Below are positions 30,859-40,588 of a DNA stretch of 44,512 nt, one piece after another (within the stretch, counting starts at the first letter, position 1; the number at the start of each line of letters is the position of its first letter). A program made the position numbers and the translations under genes. Source of the stretch: a bacterium (GTDB taxonomy: Bacteria > Gemmatimonadota > Glassbacteria > GWA2-58-10); assembly GCA_021372515.1 (NCBI GenBank), contig JAJFUG010000030.1, forward strand, positions 1-44,512, read 5' to 3'. The notes below the pieces were generated by a model, which was given only the letters and a program-made list of their open reading frames with translations, was not told where the DNA came from and ran no database searches.

Positions 30859-31368
30859 TCAGACCGGCGGTGAGCTGTGACGATGTGTGAGCGGGGGGCG
30901 CTGGGTCAGGAAAGGCGCGTGCTCCAGGCACCAGTCGGCGCTCTGCAGAAGGTAAGGCGTGAGGTAGTTCTGGCTGGTCACCCGGTTGTGAGGATAGTTC
31001 ATCTCGGCCCAGGCGAACACGAGCGATGCCACCAGCACTCCGCGCGCCAGCGAGATAACGGAGCCACCCAGACGGCTGAGCGCGGGAAGCTTTTTCTCTT
31101 TCTTGTCGTGGCTCATCGCGGCGCACATCAACTCCACGGCCAGCCAGACCCCCATGAAGACCGCGACAAAGCCCAGGGTGTCGCTGGAGACGGGCAGGTG
31201 GATAAGGGAGGCCAGTTTCTCTCCGGCCAGTTGGTGATAGTTGGCCGCGGCGATCAGGCCCAGGCAGAGCGCCAGGGTGGCGAACAGTTCCTTGACCAGC
31301 CCTTTCCAGAAACCCCGTAGAATGAAAGTGGCCAGGAACAGGATGACGATGCCGTCGATCACGGTCAT
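30859..31368 (-). CDS. cvpA: CvpA-family inner-membrane protein
   Basis: A 169-residue CvpA family protein (named for colicin V production; linked to envelope homeostasis). About four hydrophobic helices span residues 4-118. It starts MTVIDGIVILFLATFILRG, with the family's FxG-GLVKEL turn following (RGFWKGLVKEL). GGAGGAAT lies 6 bases upstream of the ATG, and a consensus promoter is found at 31444-31416. The C-terminal tail beyond residue 150 is His/Pro-rich and not conserved in the family. The gene diverges from ssrA. Confidence 0.88.
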   Translation of the reverse strand: MTVIDGIVILFLATFILRGFWKGLVKELFATLALCLGLIAAANYHQLAGEKLASLIHLPVSSDTLGFVAVFMGVWLAVELMCAAMSHDKKEKKLPALSRLGGSVISLARGVLVASLVFAWAEMNYPHNRVTSQNYLTPYLLQSADWCLEHAPFLTQRPPLTHRHSSPPV

Positions 31369-31415
31369 TCGGATTCCTCCGGAACTGGTGTTTGGAGCGG
31401 TTTCTAACGCCGCAT

Positions 31416-31444
31416 ATATTACTCGCGGGCCTTGACTTTGTCAA
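31416..31444 (-). promoter_or_regulatory. cvpA promoter
   Basis: On the minus strand, a perfect TTGACA (31444-31439), a 17-bp spacer and TAATAT (31421-31416). Predicted initiation near 31409 gives a leader of about 40 nt. Confidence 0.75.
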
Positions 31445-31460
31445 TGCGCCTGGCTATGTT
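31432..31460 (+). promoter_or_regulatory. ssrA promoter
   Basis: TTGACT (31432-31437), a 17-bp spacer and TATGTT (31455-31460). Initiation near 31467 would leave a short 5' extension removed by RNase P. The -35 is the left arm of the inverted repeat TTGACTTTGTCAA, whose right arm is the cvpA -35. Confidence 0.7.
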
Positions 31461-31482
31461 CAGATAACCGTGGGAACACTCT

Positions 31483-31837
31483 GGGGGCGACATGGTTTCG
31501 ACGGGGACAGGGAAGGGTATGACAGCATGCCGGGGCCCCGTGCCTCGTTAAAAAACGGGAAAAATCACAACTGCCAACGACAACTTGGCTCTGGCTGCCT
31601 AACTAAGGCATCCACGTTCGTCACAGGATCCCCGCCCGTGGAGCGGTGACGAACGCCGAAAAAGCGGGCTGGCCCGACCGGATGCCGGTGACGGGAGGGC
31701 GAGAACTTCACCGGATGGTCTGAGGTGGACTGGCCGACGTAGTCCACCGATGACGACAACCTGAACGCCGGCTAAGCATGTAGCGGTTGTATTCGTCCGG
31801 TCTTCGGACGTGGGTTCGATGCCCACCGCCTCCACCA
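31483..31837 (+). ncRNA. ssrA: Transfer-messenger RNA (tmRNA)
   Basis: A one-piece tmRNA of 355 nt that rescues stalled ribosomes. The 5' end GGGGGCGACATGG pairs with the 3' CGCCTCC followed by ACCA to form the tRNA-Ala-like acceptor. The T arm GTGGGTTCGATGCCCAC precedes it. The tag reading frame starts at GCC 31573 and encodes ANDNLALAA, ending in TAA at 31600-31602. That is nine encoded residues, one fewer than the E. coli tag, with the usual LAA degradation signal. It has its own promoter and a strong terminator. Confidence 0.97.
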
Positions 31838-31844
31838 TCTTGAG

Positions 31845-31887
31845 AGAGCAGCCTTTCCGCCGGACAAGGGAAAGGCTGCTCTTCTTT
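31845..31887 (+). terminator. ssrA terminator
   Basis: A perfect 14-bp stem (31845-31858 with 31869-31882; core GCAGCCTTTCC/GGAAAGGCTGC) is followed by TCTTT. It lies 7 bases after the mature 3' end. Confidence 0.85.
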
Positions 31888-31904
31888 AACCCCGAGCCGG
31901 CGCT

Positions 31905-32705
31905 ATGACCGATTTCTCGAAAAGATCCTCACGCTATGAGCAGAACTCGCTGGTGCAGAAATCAGCGGCCCAGACCCTGATCGCGCTGCTGGCGATCGGG
32001 GCAGAGGAGGACGTCCTCGACCTGGGCTGCGGCAGCGGAGGGCTGACCAAGACCCTGCGCGGCCTCACACGCGGACGGGTGCTGGGCGTGGACAGCGCCG
32101 CGGGCATGCTGGCCCAGGCACGGCAGAACTCGGGGGATGACAGCATCGAGTTCGTGCAGTCCGAGGCCGGTGGGATGGATTTCGACAGACAGTTCGATAT
32201 CGTGTTCTGCAACTCGGCTTTCCAGTGGTTCCGTGAGCCTGCCCCGGCTCTGGAGGCAATCCGTCGGGCGCTGCGTCCCGGCGGGCGGGTCGGGGTGCAG
32301 GCCCCGGCCACCCGCAACTACTGCCCGAATTTCCTGCGCGCCGTGGCCGCGGCCTGGGAAGACCCTGACCTGGCCCCATTCCTGGCGGCTTTCGACCCGC
32401 CCTGGCTGTTCCTGGACACCGAACGGCAGTACAGCGAGCTTTTCCAGGCCCACGGCTTCAGGGTCACGCATTGCCGTCTCGAGACAATCCGCGGCGAGTA
32501 CGCCGCGGCCCAGGCCCTGGCCATCTTCTCCACCGGCGCCGCGGCCGGCTACCTCAACCCGGCCTGCTACCGCACGGCACTGCCCGGCTGGTATGCGGAG
32601 CGGTTCCTTGAGCGTGTCGGTGCGGATTTTTCCGCCCAGGCGAAAGGCGGGGACAGGCTGGAGCTGGTTTTCACCCGTATTTTCCTCACCGCGGTTCGAA
32701 ACTGA
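31905..32705 (+). CDS. SAM-dependent methyltransferase (BioC/Tam-like)
   Basis: A 266-residue class I methyltransferase. Motif I is VLDLGCGSGGLT, the acidic residue after strand 2 is in GVDSAAGML, and FDIVFCNSAFQWF followed by LRPGGRVGVQAPA matches the trans-aconitate methyltransferase and BioC-like group. The C-terminal 100 residues form a substrate cap as in those enzymes. No biotin genes are in the window, so BioC cannot be assigned. The gene stands alone between the ssrA terminator and the respiratory operon. The ATG at 31905 has only a weak ribosome binding site. Confidence 0.82.
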   Translation: MTDFSKRSSRYEQNSLVQKSAAQTLIALLAIGAEEDVLDLGCGSGGLTKTLRGLTRGRVLGVDSAAGMLAQARQNSGDDSIEFVQSEAGGMDFDRQFDIVFCNSAFQWFREPAPALEAIRRALRPGGRVGVQAPATRNYCPNFLRAVAAAWEDPDLAPFLAAFDPPWLFLDTERQYSELFQAHGFRVTHCRLETIRGEYAAAQALAIFSTGAAAGYLNPACYRTALPGWYAERFLERVGADFSAQAKGGDRLELVFTRIFLTAVRN

Positions 32706-32833
32706 ACGGTTTTTACGAAATCATCTCTGTATCCCTGCTATTCCTTTCATCGTTTCCTGCCCGTTCTTTTCCTGCAACACAACCCTGATCTTCACGTTAA
32801 TAGTGCATCCGACAGGGTTGGGTTATCGCAACA

Positions 32834-32944
32834 ATGTTTAATTTCCTGCAAGAAAAAAACCGCCCTCACTGGACAACCTGCCGGAAATTGTGTAAACTTT
32901 TTGAAAAGCCATGTAAAGCCTGCCCTGATACAGATTGCCTTTAA
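32834..32944 (+). CDS. Tiny Cys-rich ORF ahead of the respiratory operon
   Basis: A 36-codon ORF starting MFNFLQEKNRPHWTTC with five cysteines in the pattern Cx3Cx6CxxCx4C near the C-terminus, ending 54 bases before actA. The composition is protein-like and metal-binding-like, but the upstream GGGTTGGGTT is a poor, distant ribosome binding site. It could be a small zinc protein, a leader peptide or chance. The remainder of the 32706-32998 gap holds no clear terminator, promoter or RNA. The base composition is AT-rich compared with neighbouring genes. Confidence 0.35.
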   Translation: MFNFLQEKNRPHWTTCRKLCKLFEKPCKACPDTDCL

Positions 32945-32998
32945 GCCCCAGAGCATCCTAAGTCGCCGAATGACAGAACAACTCAGGGGATCGGACTG

Positions 32999-33709
32999 TT
33001 GCTCAAACCAGTTAAAAACCACATACACCTGATACTGTTGCTGCTCATTGTCCTCGGCTTGGGCGGGAAATTTCTCTGGAACCTGGAGTACAACACCGGC
33101 TACACACCGGACCAGCCGATTCCTTTCTCACACAAGCTGCACGCCGGCGACTACAAGATGGACTGCCTGTACTGCCACGCCTCGGCCGAGAAAGGCCCTC
33201 ACGCCACGATCCCCCCGATGAATGTCTGCCTGGGCTGCCACTCGGTGATCGCGGTCACGAAGGACAACATCAAGAAAATGACCCAGATGTACAACGACGG
33301 CGAAGTCATGCCCTGGGTGCGGGTGCACCGTCTGCCGGACCATGTCTATTTCAACCACAAGTGGCACCTTAACGCTGGGGTGACCTGCCAGGAGTGCCAC
33401 GGCCCGGTGGAGACAATGGCTGTGGTGGGCCAGGTTATGCGACTGGAGATGGGCGACTGCCTGGCCTGCCACCGCAAGCGCGACAAGAGCGATGCCTGGC
33501 TCGCCCTTCAGGACAGCCTGGGCACGGGGGGTTACCCGGTCATGGAGTACAAGAGCTATCCGTACCTTAAATATATCAGCCGGGCCACACTGTGGAGCGC
33601 CGAGGCCGCCGGCGAGCTGCCGGCAGTGAAAGCCGCACCGGCCAAGAGCGCCACCGGTGTTTTCCCGGAACAGAACGCTTTGACCCAGTGCAGCACCTGT
33701 CACCAGTGA
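32999..33709 (+). CDS. actA: Alternative complex III pentahaem cytochrome c subunit ActA
   Basis: A 236-residue pentahaem cytochrome c of the quinol:cytochrome c oxidoreductase (alternative complex III). One N-terminal membrane helix (about 9-24) anchors a periplasmic domain with five CxxCH sites: C56-H60, C77-H81, C130-H134, C154-H158 and C231-H235. The start is TTG 32999, set by AGGGGA 8 bases upstream. Haem-rich ActA receives electrons from the ActB iron-sulfur chain. It is the first gene of an operon continuing to the end of the window. Confidence 0.94.
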   Translation: MLKPVKNHIHLILLLLIVLGLGGKFLWNLEYNTGYTPDQPIPFSHKLHAGDYKMDCLYCHASAEKGPHATIPPMNVCLGCHSVIAVTKDNIKKMTQMYNDGEVMPWVRVHRLPDHVYFNHKWHLNAGVTCQECHGPVETMAVVGQVMRLEMGDCLACHRKRDKSDAWLALQDSLGTGGYPVMEYKSYPYLKYISRATLWSAEAAGELPAVKAAPAKSATGVFPEQNALTQCSTCHQ

Positions 33710-33732
33710 AACGGGACCGGATCGGATAAAGC

Positions 33733-36700
33733 ATGGAAAAACCAGCCGGATATTGGTCTGACATCGAGCAGTATGTCCGCGCGCAGGAGGCGGGGGCGGA
33801 GCATTACCGGCCGCTTTGCGGCGCGCCTGTGTCCACTGCGCCCGAGAAGGCCGGGGTGGGACGGCGCGATTTCCTCAAGCTGGGCGGCCTGGCCGCGGTG
33901 TTCTCGCTGGCCGGCTGCATGCAGCGCCCGGCCGAGAAAATCATCCCCTACCTGAACCGCCCCGAGGAGATTGTGCCCGGCGTGGCCAACTACTACGCCT
34001 CCAGTTGCGGCGGCTGCGCCATGACCTGCGGCCTGGTGGTCAAGGTGCGCGAGGGCCGTCCGATCAAGGTGGAGGGCAACCCGGACAACCCGTTCAATCG
34101 CGGGGTGCTCTGCGCCCGCGGCCAAGCCTCGGTGTTCGACCTCTACGACCCGGACCGCGCGCGAAAGCCGCTGCGCCGCACTGACCAAGGCGCCTGGGAG
34201 GAAAGCTCGTTCGCGGACCTGGACCGGGAAATCGCGGCCAAGCTGAAAGAGCGCAAAGGTGAGGTGGTGCTGCTGAGCGGCCCCTGGCACGGACCGGCGC
34301 GCAGCGCCCTGGCCGAACGGTTTGTCGCCGGGCTGGGCCCGGCCTCGCACGTGCGTTTCGCCCCGCTGCGCGACCATGCCTACGCCGCCTCGCGGCGGGT
34401 CTGTTTCGGCGACAAGGGGCAGTGCCGCTACCGTCTGGACCGCTCGCGCCTGACCCTGGCCCTGGGGGCTGACATTTTCGCCTCGGGACGGTTCTACCTG
34501 GAGGATCTGCGCCAGTTCACCGCCGGGCGTAACCCGGAATCAGGCGAGATGCCGCGTCTGGTGGCGTTCGAGCCTACAATGAGCGAAACCGGGGTGCTGG
34601 CAGATGAGCGCTACCCGGTGGCGACCCTTGATCTGCTGGCAGTGGCCGGCGCCCTGGTGAACCAGTTGCTGCTTATCATGAAAGTGTCGGCTTATGCCCA
34701 GGACAGCGCCCTGTGCGCCTCTTTCAGCCGTTTCGAGCCGGAGGCGGTGGAGAAACGCCTCGGTCTGCCCGAGGGTCTGATCGCCCGTCTGTCGGATGAG
34801 CTGTGGGCTGCGAGCGGAGCCTCTCTGGTCCTGACAGAGAATTTTTCGAACCAGTTCGACAGTGACAGCGCCCTGCACGCGGCCGGGCACCTGCTCAACT
34901 CTATCCTGGGCAACGAGGGGACGACTGTCGAAAGCGGCACAGTGGGCGACCAGCAGGACACCGACCCCTCAGAGGCGCTGGATGAGCTGGTGAAGCGGAT
35001 GGACCGGGGTGAGGTCGCGGCGGTGATCATCGCCGGGACCAACCCGGCGTTCTACCTGCCTGAGGCGAGCGGGTTCAGCCGGGCGCTGCTCAATGTGCCG
35101 CTGCGGGTCTCCCTTTCCGAGCGGCTGGATGAGACCGCACGGCTCTGCCATTACGTTCTGCCGGGGCTGCACGCCCTGGAAAGCTGGGGCGACAGTGAGC
35201 CTCTGCGCGGGCTGTTCGTGTTCCAGCAGCCCACGATCTCACCCCTCTGGGAGAACCGTCAGGCCGAGGACAGCCTGCTGGCCCTGGGCGCGGCACTCGG
35301 CATTGGCGAATTCACAAACAATGAAAAAGCAGTTGCTTGGCGCGATTATTTAAAGATACACTGGAAAGAGATAATCTTCCCGGGCCTGGGCCTGTCCGCC
35401 GATTTCGAGGCGTTCTGGCTCGACTCACTCAAGAAAGGCCAAGCCGAGCTGGACCTGGGGGACACGCCGGCCGATCCACCCAAGCTGGACAGCGTGGCTG
35501 TGGCCGCGGCTCTGGGCGAGCTTGATGAAAGTACGCCGTCGGCGGAAGGGGAGTTTCAGCTCAGCCTGACCGCGGGCTCGGTGCACCTGGACGGCCGCTC
35601 GGTCAACAACCCCTGGCTGCTGGAGCTGCCGCACCCGGTGACCCGCATTACCTGGGACAATTATGTCTGTATCTCCCCGGCGGACGCCCTGGAACGGGGG
35701 CTGTCGGAGGGGGACCAGGTGCGCCTGAGCGTGGAGGGCGCGGAGGCTGTCCTGCCCGTGCATGTGAAACCGGGGCAGGCGAGGGGAGCTTTGACCGTGG
35801 ATGTAGGCTGGGGACATGTCCCGGCCGGGGCCGAGGAGCAGATTCATGGAGTGAACGCATTCGCCCTGGCCGCGTTCGAGGGTGGGAGGCTTGCGTTCAC
35901 CCGCCGCAAGGCCCGGCTCACGCCCACCGGCGAACGGGTCCGTCTGGCCTCGGTCCAGGGCAGCGCCGACACGCACGGACGGCCGATCGTGTTCGAGACC
36001 ACGCTGGAGGAGTTCCGCCAGGACCCGCGGGCCGGGCAGTTCGAGCACGCCGGGGGCGGGCATACCGGGGAGCCATCCGCCCTGGGGCACTACCCGCGGG
36101 CCACGCTCTGGAAAGAGGATGAGCACCAGTATCCCGGCCACCGCTGGGGCATGCTGATCGACCTCAACCGCTGCAACGGCTGCGGGGCCTGCACCCTGGC
36201 CTGCCAGGTGGAAAACAACATCCCGTACGTGGGCCGGCGCGAGGTGCTGATGGGCCGCGAGATGCACTGGATCCGCGTGGACCGCTATTTCAGCGGCGAC
36301 CCGTCCAACCCCGACTCCCTCTACCAGCCCATGCTCTGCCATCACTGCGGCCACGCCCCCTGCGAGACTGTCTGCCCGGTGCTGGCCACGGTGCACAATG
36401 ACGAGGGCCTGAACCTGCAAGTCTACAACCGTTGCGTGGGCACGCGCTACTGCTCCAACAACTGCCCCTACAAAGTGCGGCGGTTCAATTACTTCGAGTT
36501 TTCGAAAGAGGCCTACGGTGAGAAGCCTCTCAATTTCACGCTCAACCCGGAAGTCACGGTGCGGGAGAAGGGCGTGATGGAAAAGTGCACGTTCTGCGTG
36601 CAGCGGATCCGCGAGGCGCGCTACCGGGCCAAGGAGAGAGGGACGCCGGTGCGGGATGGCGAGGTTGTCCCGGCCTGCGTGCAGACCTGCCCCACCGGCG

Positions 36701-36876
36701 CGCTGACCTTCGGGGATGTCAACAATCCGGAGAGCCGCATCTCGAAGCTCCTGGCCGAGCCGCGCGCGTTCCGGGCCCTGGAGGAGCTGAACACGCGCCC
36801 CCAGGTTTCGTACCTGACTCTGGTCCGTAACCGTGCGCCACGGAATAACACAAGTGAAAGCCATCAGCATGGATGA
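33733..36876 (+). CDS. actB: Alternative complex III molybdopterin oxidoreductase-like/ferredoxin subunit ActB
   Basis: A 1047-residue fusion. A Tat-type motif [10 protein letters not shown] (R44R45) is followed by a lipobox-like LAGC (C62), so the protein may be a Tat-exported lipoprotein. The N-terminal half (about 85-740) is a complex iron-sulfur molybdoenzyme-like domain. It keeps a Cx2Cx3Cx27C motif (C92, C95, C99, C127). The C-terminal half (about 795-1020) is a four-cluster ferredoxin domain with [35 protein letters not shown] and CTFC...CVQTC groups. Electrons pass through it towards the ActA haems. Catalytic molybdenum binding is not expected in this family. Its end overlaps actC by 8 bases. 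Confidence 0.94.
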   Translation: MEKPAGYWSDIEQYVRAQEAGAEHYRPLCGAPVSTAPEKAGVGRRDFLKLGGLAAVFSLAGCMQRPAEKIIPYLNRPEEIVPGVANYYASSCGGCAMTCGLVVKVREGRPIKVEGNPDNPFNRGVLCARGQASVFDLYDPDRARKPLRRTDQGAWEESSFADLDREIAAKLKERKGEVVLLSGPWHGPARSALAERFVAGLGPASHVRFAPLRDHAYAASRRVCFGDKGQCRYRLDRSRLTLALGADIFASGRFYLEDLRQFTAGRNPESGEMPRLVAFEPTMSETGVLADERYPVATLDLLAVAGALVNQLLLIMKVSAYAQDSALCASFSRFEPEAVEKRLGLPEGLIARLSDELWAASGASLVLTENFSNQFDSDSALHAAGHLLNSILGNEGTTVESGTVGDQQDTDPSEALDELVKRMDRGEVAAVIIAGTNPAFYLPEASGFSRALLNVPLRVSLSERLDETARLCHYVLPGLHALESWGDSEPLRGLFVFQQPTISPLWENRQAEDSLLALGAALGIGEFTNNEKAVAWRDYLKIHWKEIIFPGLGLSADFEAFWLDSLKKGQAELDLGDTPADPPKLDSVAVAAALGELDESTPSAEGEFQLSLTAGSVHLDGRSVNNPWLLELPHPVTRITWDNYVCISPADALERGLSEGDQVRLSVEGAEAVLPVHVKPGQARGALTVDVGWGHVPAGAEEQIHGVNAFALAAFEGGRLAFTRRKARLTPTGERVRLASVQGSADTHGRPIVFETTLEEFRQDPRAGQFEHAGGGHTGEPSALGHYPRATLWKEDEHQYPGHRWGMLIDLNRCNGCGACTLACQVENNIPYVGRREVLMGREMHWIRVDRYFSGDPSNPDSLYQPMLCHHCGHAPCETVCPVLATVHNDEGLNLQVYNRCVGTRYCSNNCPYKVRRFNYFEFSKEAYGEKPLNFTLNPEVTVREKGVMEKCTFCVQRIREARYRAKERGTPVRDGEVVPACVQTCPTGALTFGDVNNPESRISKLLAEPRAFRALEELNTRPQVSYLTLVRNRAPRNNTSESHQHG

Positions 36877-38266
36877 AACCACCCAGATAAGTCCGGACGC
36901 GGCTGAAAAAATCACCTCACCCGGCTGGCTGCCCGAGTCGATGGGTATGGCCCGGGTGACCGAGGATGTGCAGCGCCCGATGGACGCCCGCCCGGGACTG
37001 TTCTGGGCCATGCTGCTTTTCGCCGCGATGAGCCTGGCCGGGATGATGTTCCTGACCGTGGGCTGGCAGTTGCACAAGGGCCTGGGAATCCTGGGTATCA
37101 ACCATCCGGTGATGTGGGGCTCGTACATCACCAATTTCGTGTTCTGGGTGGGCATCGGGCACGCGGGGACGCTGATCAGCGCGATCCTCCTTCTCTTCCG
37201 TCAGCGCTGGCGCAACCAGATCAACCGCACCGCCGAGGCGATGACCATCTTCGCCGTGATGACCGCCGGGCTGTTCCCGCTTCTCCACGTGGGGCGCACC
37301 TGGGTCGCCTACTGGCTGATCCCGTACCCCAACCACCGCGAGCTGTGGGTCAATTTCCGCTCGCCGCTCATCTGGGATGTTTTCGCGGTGAGCACCTATT
37401 TCGCGGTCTCGGCCATGTTCTGGTTCCAGGGCCTGATCCCCGATTTCGCCACCCTGCGCGACCGGGCGGTGAACAAGATCAAGAAATTCGTCTTCGGGGT
37501 GCTGGCCCTGGGTTGGAGCGGCTCCTCGCGCGACTGGAACAACTATGAGCGCGCCTACTGGCAGTTTGCCTGGCTGGCCACGCCGCTGGTGCTGTCGGTG
37601 CACAGTGTGGTGAGTTTCGATTTCGCCACCGCGCTCTTGCCCGGCTGGCACGCGACTATTTTCCCGCCGTATTTCGTGGCCGGGGCCATTTTCAGCGGCA
37701 TGGCGATGGTGGTCACCCTGCTGGTGCTGATGCGCCGGGCCTACCACTTGGAGGATTATATCTCGCTGCGGCACCTGGAGATGATGAACAAGGTGATCCT
37801 GTTCACCTCGCTGCTGGTGGGCTACAGCTATGCGATGGAGTTTTTCACCGCCTGGTACAGCGAGGAGACCTACGAGCGCTTCGTGTTCATGAACCGGGCG
37901 ACCGGCCCCTACTGGGCCACGATCTGGACCATGCTGATCTGTAACGTGTTCGTGCCGCAGCTTTTCTGGTTCAGGAAAATACGCCGCAGCCTCAGGGCCA
38001 TGCTGGTTATCTCGATCCTGGTCAACGTAGGCATGTGGCTGGAGCGGTTCAACATCATCGTCACTTCTCTATCGCGCGAGTTCCTGCCCGCTAACTGGGG
38101 GCATTACAGCCTGACCGTTTTCGACTGGGCCGTACTGGTCGGCTCGTTCGGCTTCTTTTTCACGTTCTTCCTGCTCTTCATCAAGTTCTTCCCGGCGATC
38201 TCGATGTCCGAGACAAAGATGGTGCTGCTGAAACCGGGCGCGGGCGGAAAGAGGGCTGACCGATGA
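36869..38266 (+). CDS. actC: Alternative complex III membrane subunit ActC (NrfD/PsrC family)
   Basis: About 465 residues with ten hydrophobic helices in the NrfD/PsrC fold. ActC carries the main quinol site near the periplasmic face. The segments [24 protein letters not shown] and [16 protein letters not shown] are characteristic of this subunit. The ATG at 36869 overlaps the actB stop; GTG 36854 and GTG 36833 are longer alternatives. The ribosome binding site is weak, which suits translational coupling. The 4-base ATGA overlap with actD follows. Confidence 0.94.
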   Translation: MDETTQISPDAAEKITSPGWLPESMGMARVTEDVQRPMDARPGLFWAMLLFAAMSLAGMMFLTVGWQLHKGLGILGINHPVMWGSYITNFVFWVGIGHAGTLISAILLLFRQRWRNQINRTAEAMTIFAVMTAGLFPLLHVGRTWVAYWLIPYPNHRELWVNFRSPLIWDVFAVSTYFAVSAMFWFQGLIPDFATLRDRAVNKIKKFVFGVLALGWSGSSRDWNNYERAYWQFAWLATPLVLSVHSVVSFDFATALLPGWHATIFPPYFVAGAIFSGMAMVVTLLVLMRRAYHLEDYISLRHLEMMNKVILFTSLLVGYSYAMEFFTAWYSEETYERFVFMNRATGPYWATIWTMLICNVFVPQLFWFRKIRRSLRAMLVISILVNVGMWLERFNIIVTSLSREFLPANWGHYSLTVFDWAVLVGSFGFFFTFFLLFIKFFPAISMSETKMVLLKPGAGGKRADR

Positions 38267-38781
38267 AAGCGCATAAGCTGTTGTTGGGCTATCTCGACAC
38301 GCCTGAGCGGGCGCTGGAAGCGGCCGAGAAAGCCCGCCGGGCCGGGTTCAGCGGCCTGGACCTGTTCTCGCCCTACCCGGTGCACGGGTTCGAAGCGGCC
38401 CTGGACCTCAAGCCCTCCTGGGTGCCGTCGATAGCCAAGGTCATGTTGATCGCCGGGGCCGGGCTGGCGTTCCTTCTGCAGGCCTGGACCTCGGCGGTGG
38501 ACTGGCCGATCAACGTGGGTGGCAAGCCGCTGGTCTCCTGGCCCGCGTTCATGCCGGTGGTGTTCGAGGGCGCGGTGCTGCTGGCCGGGCTGGCCACATT
38601 CATGAGCCTGATGCATTTCCTGCGCGCCTGGCCCGGCAAGCGCCCAGCCGTGGCGAGCAGGCGTCTTACGGTGGACCGTTTCGCCTTGGCGATCCCGGCG
38701 ATGGATGAGGCCGACTGCGAACGGATTAAGGACTTTCTGAAAGGCTGTGGGATAGATGAGATCGAAATCCGGGAAAACTGA
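38263..38781 (+). CDS. actD: Alternative complex III membrane subunit ActD (DUF3341)
   Basis: A 172-residue DUF3341 protein. A small cytosolic domain (about 1-50, starting [16 protein letters not shown]) is followed by two membrane helices (about 57-75 and 102-123) and a short cytosolic C-terminal domain ending in GIDEIEI. ActD is a structural subunit next to ActC and ActF. It overlaps actC by 4 bases and actE by 26 bases. Confidence 0.92.
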   Translation: MKAHKLLLGYLDTPERALEAAEKARRAGFSGLDLFSPYPVHGFEAALDLKPSWVPSIAKVMLIAGAGLAFLLQAWTSAVDWPINVGGKPLVSWPAFMPVVFEGAVLLAGLATFMSLMHFLRAWPGKRPAVASRRLTVDRFALAIPAMDEADCERIKDFLKGCGIDEIEIREN

Positions 38782-39358
38782 ACACCTGGCTGTCCTGGCC
38801 CTGCTGCTCCTGGTTTCGGGCTGTTTCCGCGAGCGCACCCAGCGCGAGTGGGAGTACATGCCCGATATGTACCGCTCGGCGGCGATCAAGGCGCAGGAGG
38901 CTGACCCGGACGGCGCGAGCCTGATGCGTATGCCGCCCGAGGGCGCAGTGCCGCGCGAGACCGAAATCTACTGGCCTGCCGCAGCCGACACCCTGGCCGC
39001 CTACGCCATGGTGAACCCGCTTCCCGACAGCAAGGCGGTTCTGGAGACCGGAAAGAAATATTTCAATATCTATTGCATAGTCTGCCACGGGCCGCGCGGG
39101 GCAGGGGACGGCCCGGTGATCCCCAAGATGCCGCCGCCGCCGCCCTTGACCTCGGACAAGGTGTGCGCCTGGCCGGATGGCCGTATCCACCACGTGATCG
39201 TGCACGGCCAGGGCAACATGCCCTCGTACCGCAGCACGGTGGATGCCCCGACCCGCTGGGCCATAATCCGCTACCTGCGGGTTATCCAGCGCGCCGAGCA
39301 TCCGCTGCCTGGGGATGAGGCCCTGCTGGCCGCCGATTCCTCGGCCGTGCAGAAATGA
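38756..39358 (+). CDS. actE: Alternative complex III monohaem cytochrome c lipoprotein ActE
   Basis: A 200-residue lipoprotein cytochrome. The signal peptide ends in the lipobox VSGC (C23), so it is lipid-anchored in the periplasm. A single haem site is C107-C110-H111 in YCIVCHG, with a likely Met axial ligand M155 in GQGNMPSY. It takes electrons from ActA and passes them to the downstream cytochrome or oxidase. The ATG at 38756 lies inside actD in another frame, giving a 26-base overlap. The N-terminal segment EWEYMPDMYRS is typical of ActE. Confidence 0.93.
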   Translation: MRSKSGKTEHLAVLALLLLVSGCFRERTQREWEYMPDMYRSAAIKAQEADPDGASLMRMPPEGAVPRETEIYWPAAADTLAAYAMVNPLPDSKAVLETGKKYFNIYCIVCHGPRGAGDGPVIPKMPPPPPLTSDKVCAWPDGRIHHVIVHGQGNMPSYRSTVDAPTRWAIIRYLRVIQRAEHPLPGDEALLAADSSAVQK

Positions 39359-39388
39359 TGCTTTCCCGGAACAGAACGGACCTTGAGC

Positions 39389-40588
39389 ATGCATGAAGAG
39401 GAAAACATCCAGGTTCAGGATCCCGGACCGCTGCGGCCCAACCGTCCGCTGGACACGCTGCTGGCGGCGCTGGCCGCCGTGGGTGTCGTTGTGTTCATCG
39501 CCGGGCTGGGCGTGGACAGCACGCGGGTCTGGTACAATTACCTTCTGGAGTACTATTTCTTCCTGGCCCTGGGCCTGGCTGGTCTGGTGCTGACCGCAGT
39601 GCACTACGTGACCGGGGCCACCTGGTCGGTGACGGTGCGGCGCGTGGCCGAGGGCCTGAGCGCCTATCTGCCGTGGGCCCTGGCGCTCGGCCTGCCCCTG
39701 TTTTTCGCCGTGCCGAAGCTCTACACCTGGGCCCTGCCGGCCACGGTGCACATGTTCCATGAGAAGCACATCTACCTCAACCGGGCGTTCTACATGGGCC
39801 GCGAGGCGTTCGGCTTCGCGATCTGGCTGGGACTGGGTGCTGCAATCGTGCGCAACTCATTGCGCCAGGACAGAGGGGAGGGCTCGCTCGCCCTCTACAG
39901 CCGCAACCGCAAGCTGGCCCCGGCCTTTCTGATCCTGTTCGGCCTGACCTTCACTTTCGTTTCCGTGGACCTGCTGATGTCCCTGGATGAGAACTGGTAC
40001 TCCACCATGTTCCCGGTCTACTGTTTCGCCGGGCTGTTCCTGAGCGGCCTGGCCCTGACCACGGTGCTGACCGTCTGCCTCCACCGCGCAGGCTATCTGG
40101 CCCAGGCGGTGCGTCCTCACCACCTGTACGACCTTGGCACCTGGATCATGGCGTTCTCCTGTTTCATGGTCTACATCGGGTTCTCGCAATACATGCTGAT
40201 CTGGTACACCAACATGCCGGTCGAGATCGCCTATCTGCTCAAGCGCTCGACAGGCGGCTGGGGCTGGGTGTTCCTGCTGCTGCCGCTTCTCAAGTGGCTG
40301 CTGCCGTTCGTGGTGCTGATGCCGTCGAAACTGCGCGGCAACGAGACAGTGCTTCTTTTTGTGGGCCTGGGCGTGCTGGCCGGCCAGTGGCTGGATGTCT
40401 ACTGGATGGTGGCGCCGGTGTTCTCCGAGACTTTGCGCCTGCCCGGCTGGATCGAGATCGGCCTGTTCCTGGGATTCGCCGGGGTGTTCGGTCTGGCGCT
40501 CAGGCGCTTTTACCGACGGCATTCGCTGGTGGCGTTCAACGACCCGCGTATCGAGGAATGCATGAAGGGCAGGTACCTGCATGTCTGA
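39389..40588 (+). CDS. actF: Alternative complex III membrane subunit ActF
   Basis: About 399 residues with around ten hydrophobic helices; it is the NrfD-like partner of ActC in quinol binding or proton handling. Recognisable stretches are AFYMGREAFGFAIWLG, VDLLMSLDENWYSTMFPVY and FSQYMLIWYTNMPVEI, all diagnostic of ActF. The ATG at 39389 is taken as the start; a TTG at 39383 two codons earlier is equally possible. It overlaps the next cytochrome gene by 8 bases. Confidence 0.93.
   Translation: MHEEENIQVQDPGPLRPNRPLDTLLAALAAVGVVVFIAGLGVDSTRVWYNYLLEYYFFLALGLAGLVLTAVHYVTGATWSVTVRRVAEGLSAYLPWALALGLPLFFAVPKLYTWALPATVHMFHEKHIYLNRAFYMGREAFGFAIWLGLGAAIVRNSLRQDRGEGSLALYSRNRKLAPAFLILFGLTFTFVSVDLLMSLDENWYSTMFPVYCFAGLFLSGLALTTVLTVCLHRAGYLAQAVRPHHLYDLGTWIMAFSCFMVYIGFSQYMLIWYTNMPVEIAYLLKRSTGGWGWVFLLLPLLKWLLPFVVLMPSKLRGNETVLLFVGLGVLAGQWLDVYWMVAPVFSETLRLPGWIEIGLFLGFAGVFGLALRRFYRRHSLVAFNDPRIEECMKGRYLHV

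Noticed and set aside
30723-30890. A 55-codon frame from the ATG at 30723 across the palindrome
   Set aside because: No ribosome binding site. It runs through the palindrome into the antisense of cvpA and has no protein-like features.
31392-31838. ORFs across the ssrA region on both strands
   Set aside because: The region is fully explained by tmRNA with matched ends, tag frame, T arm and terminator.
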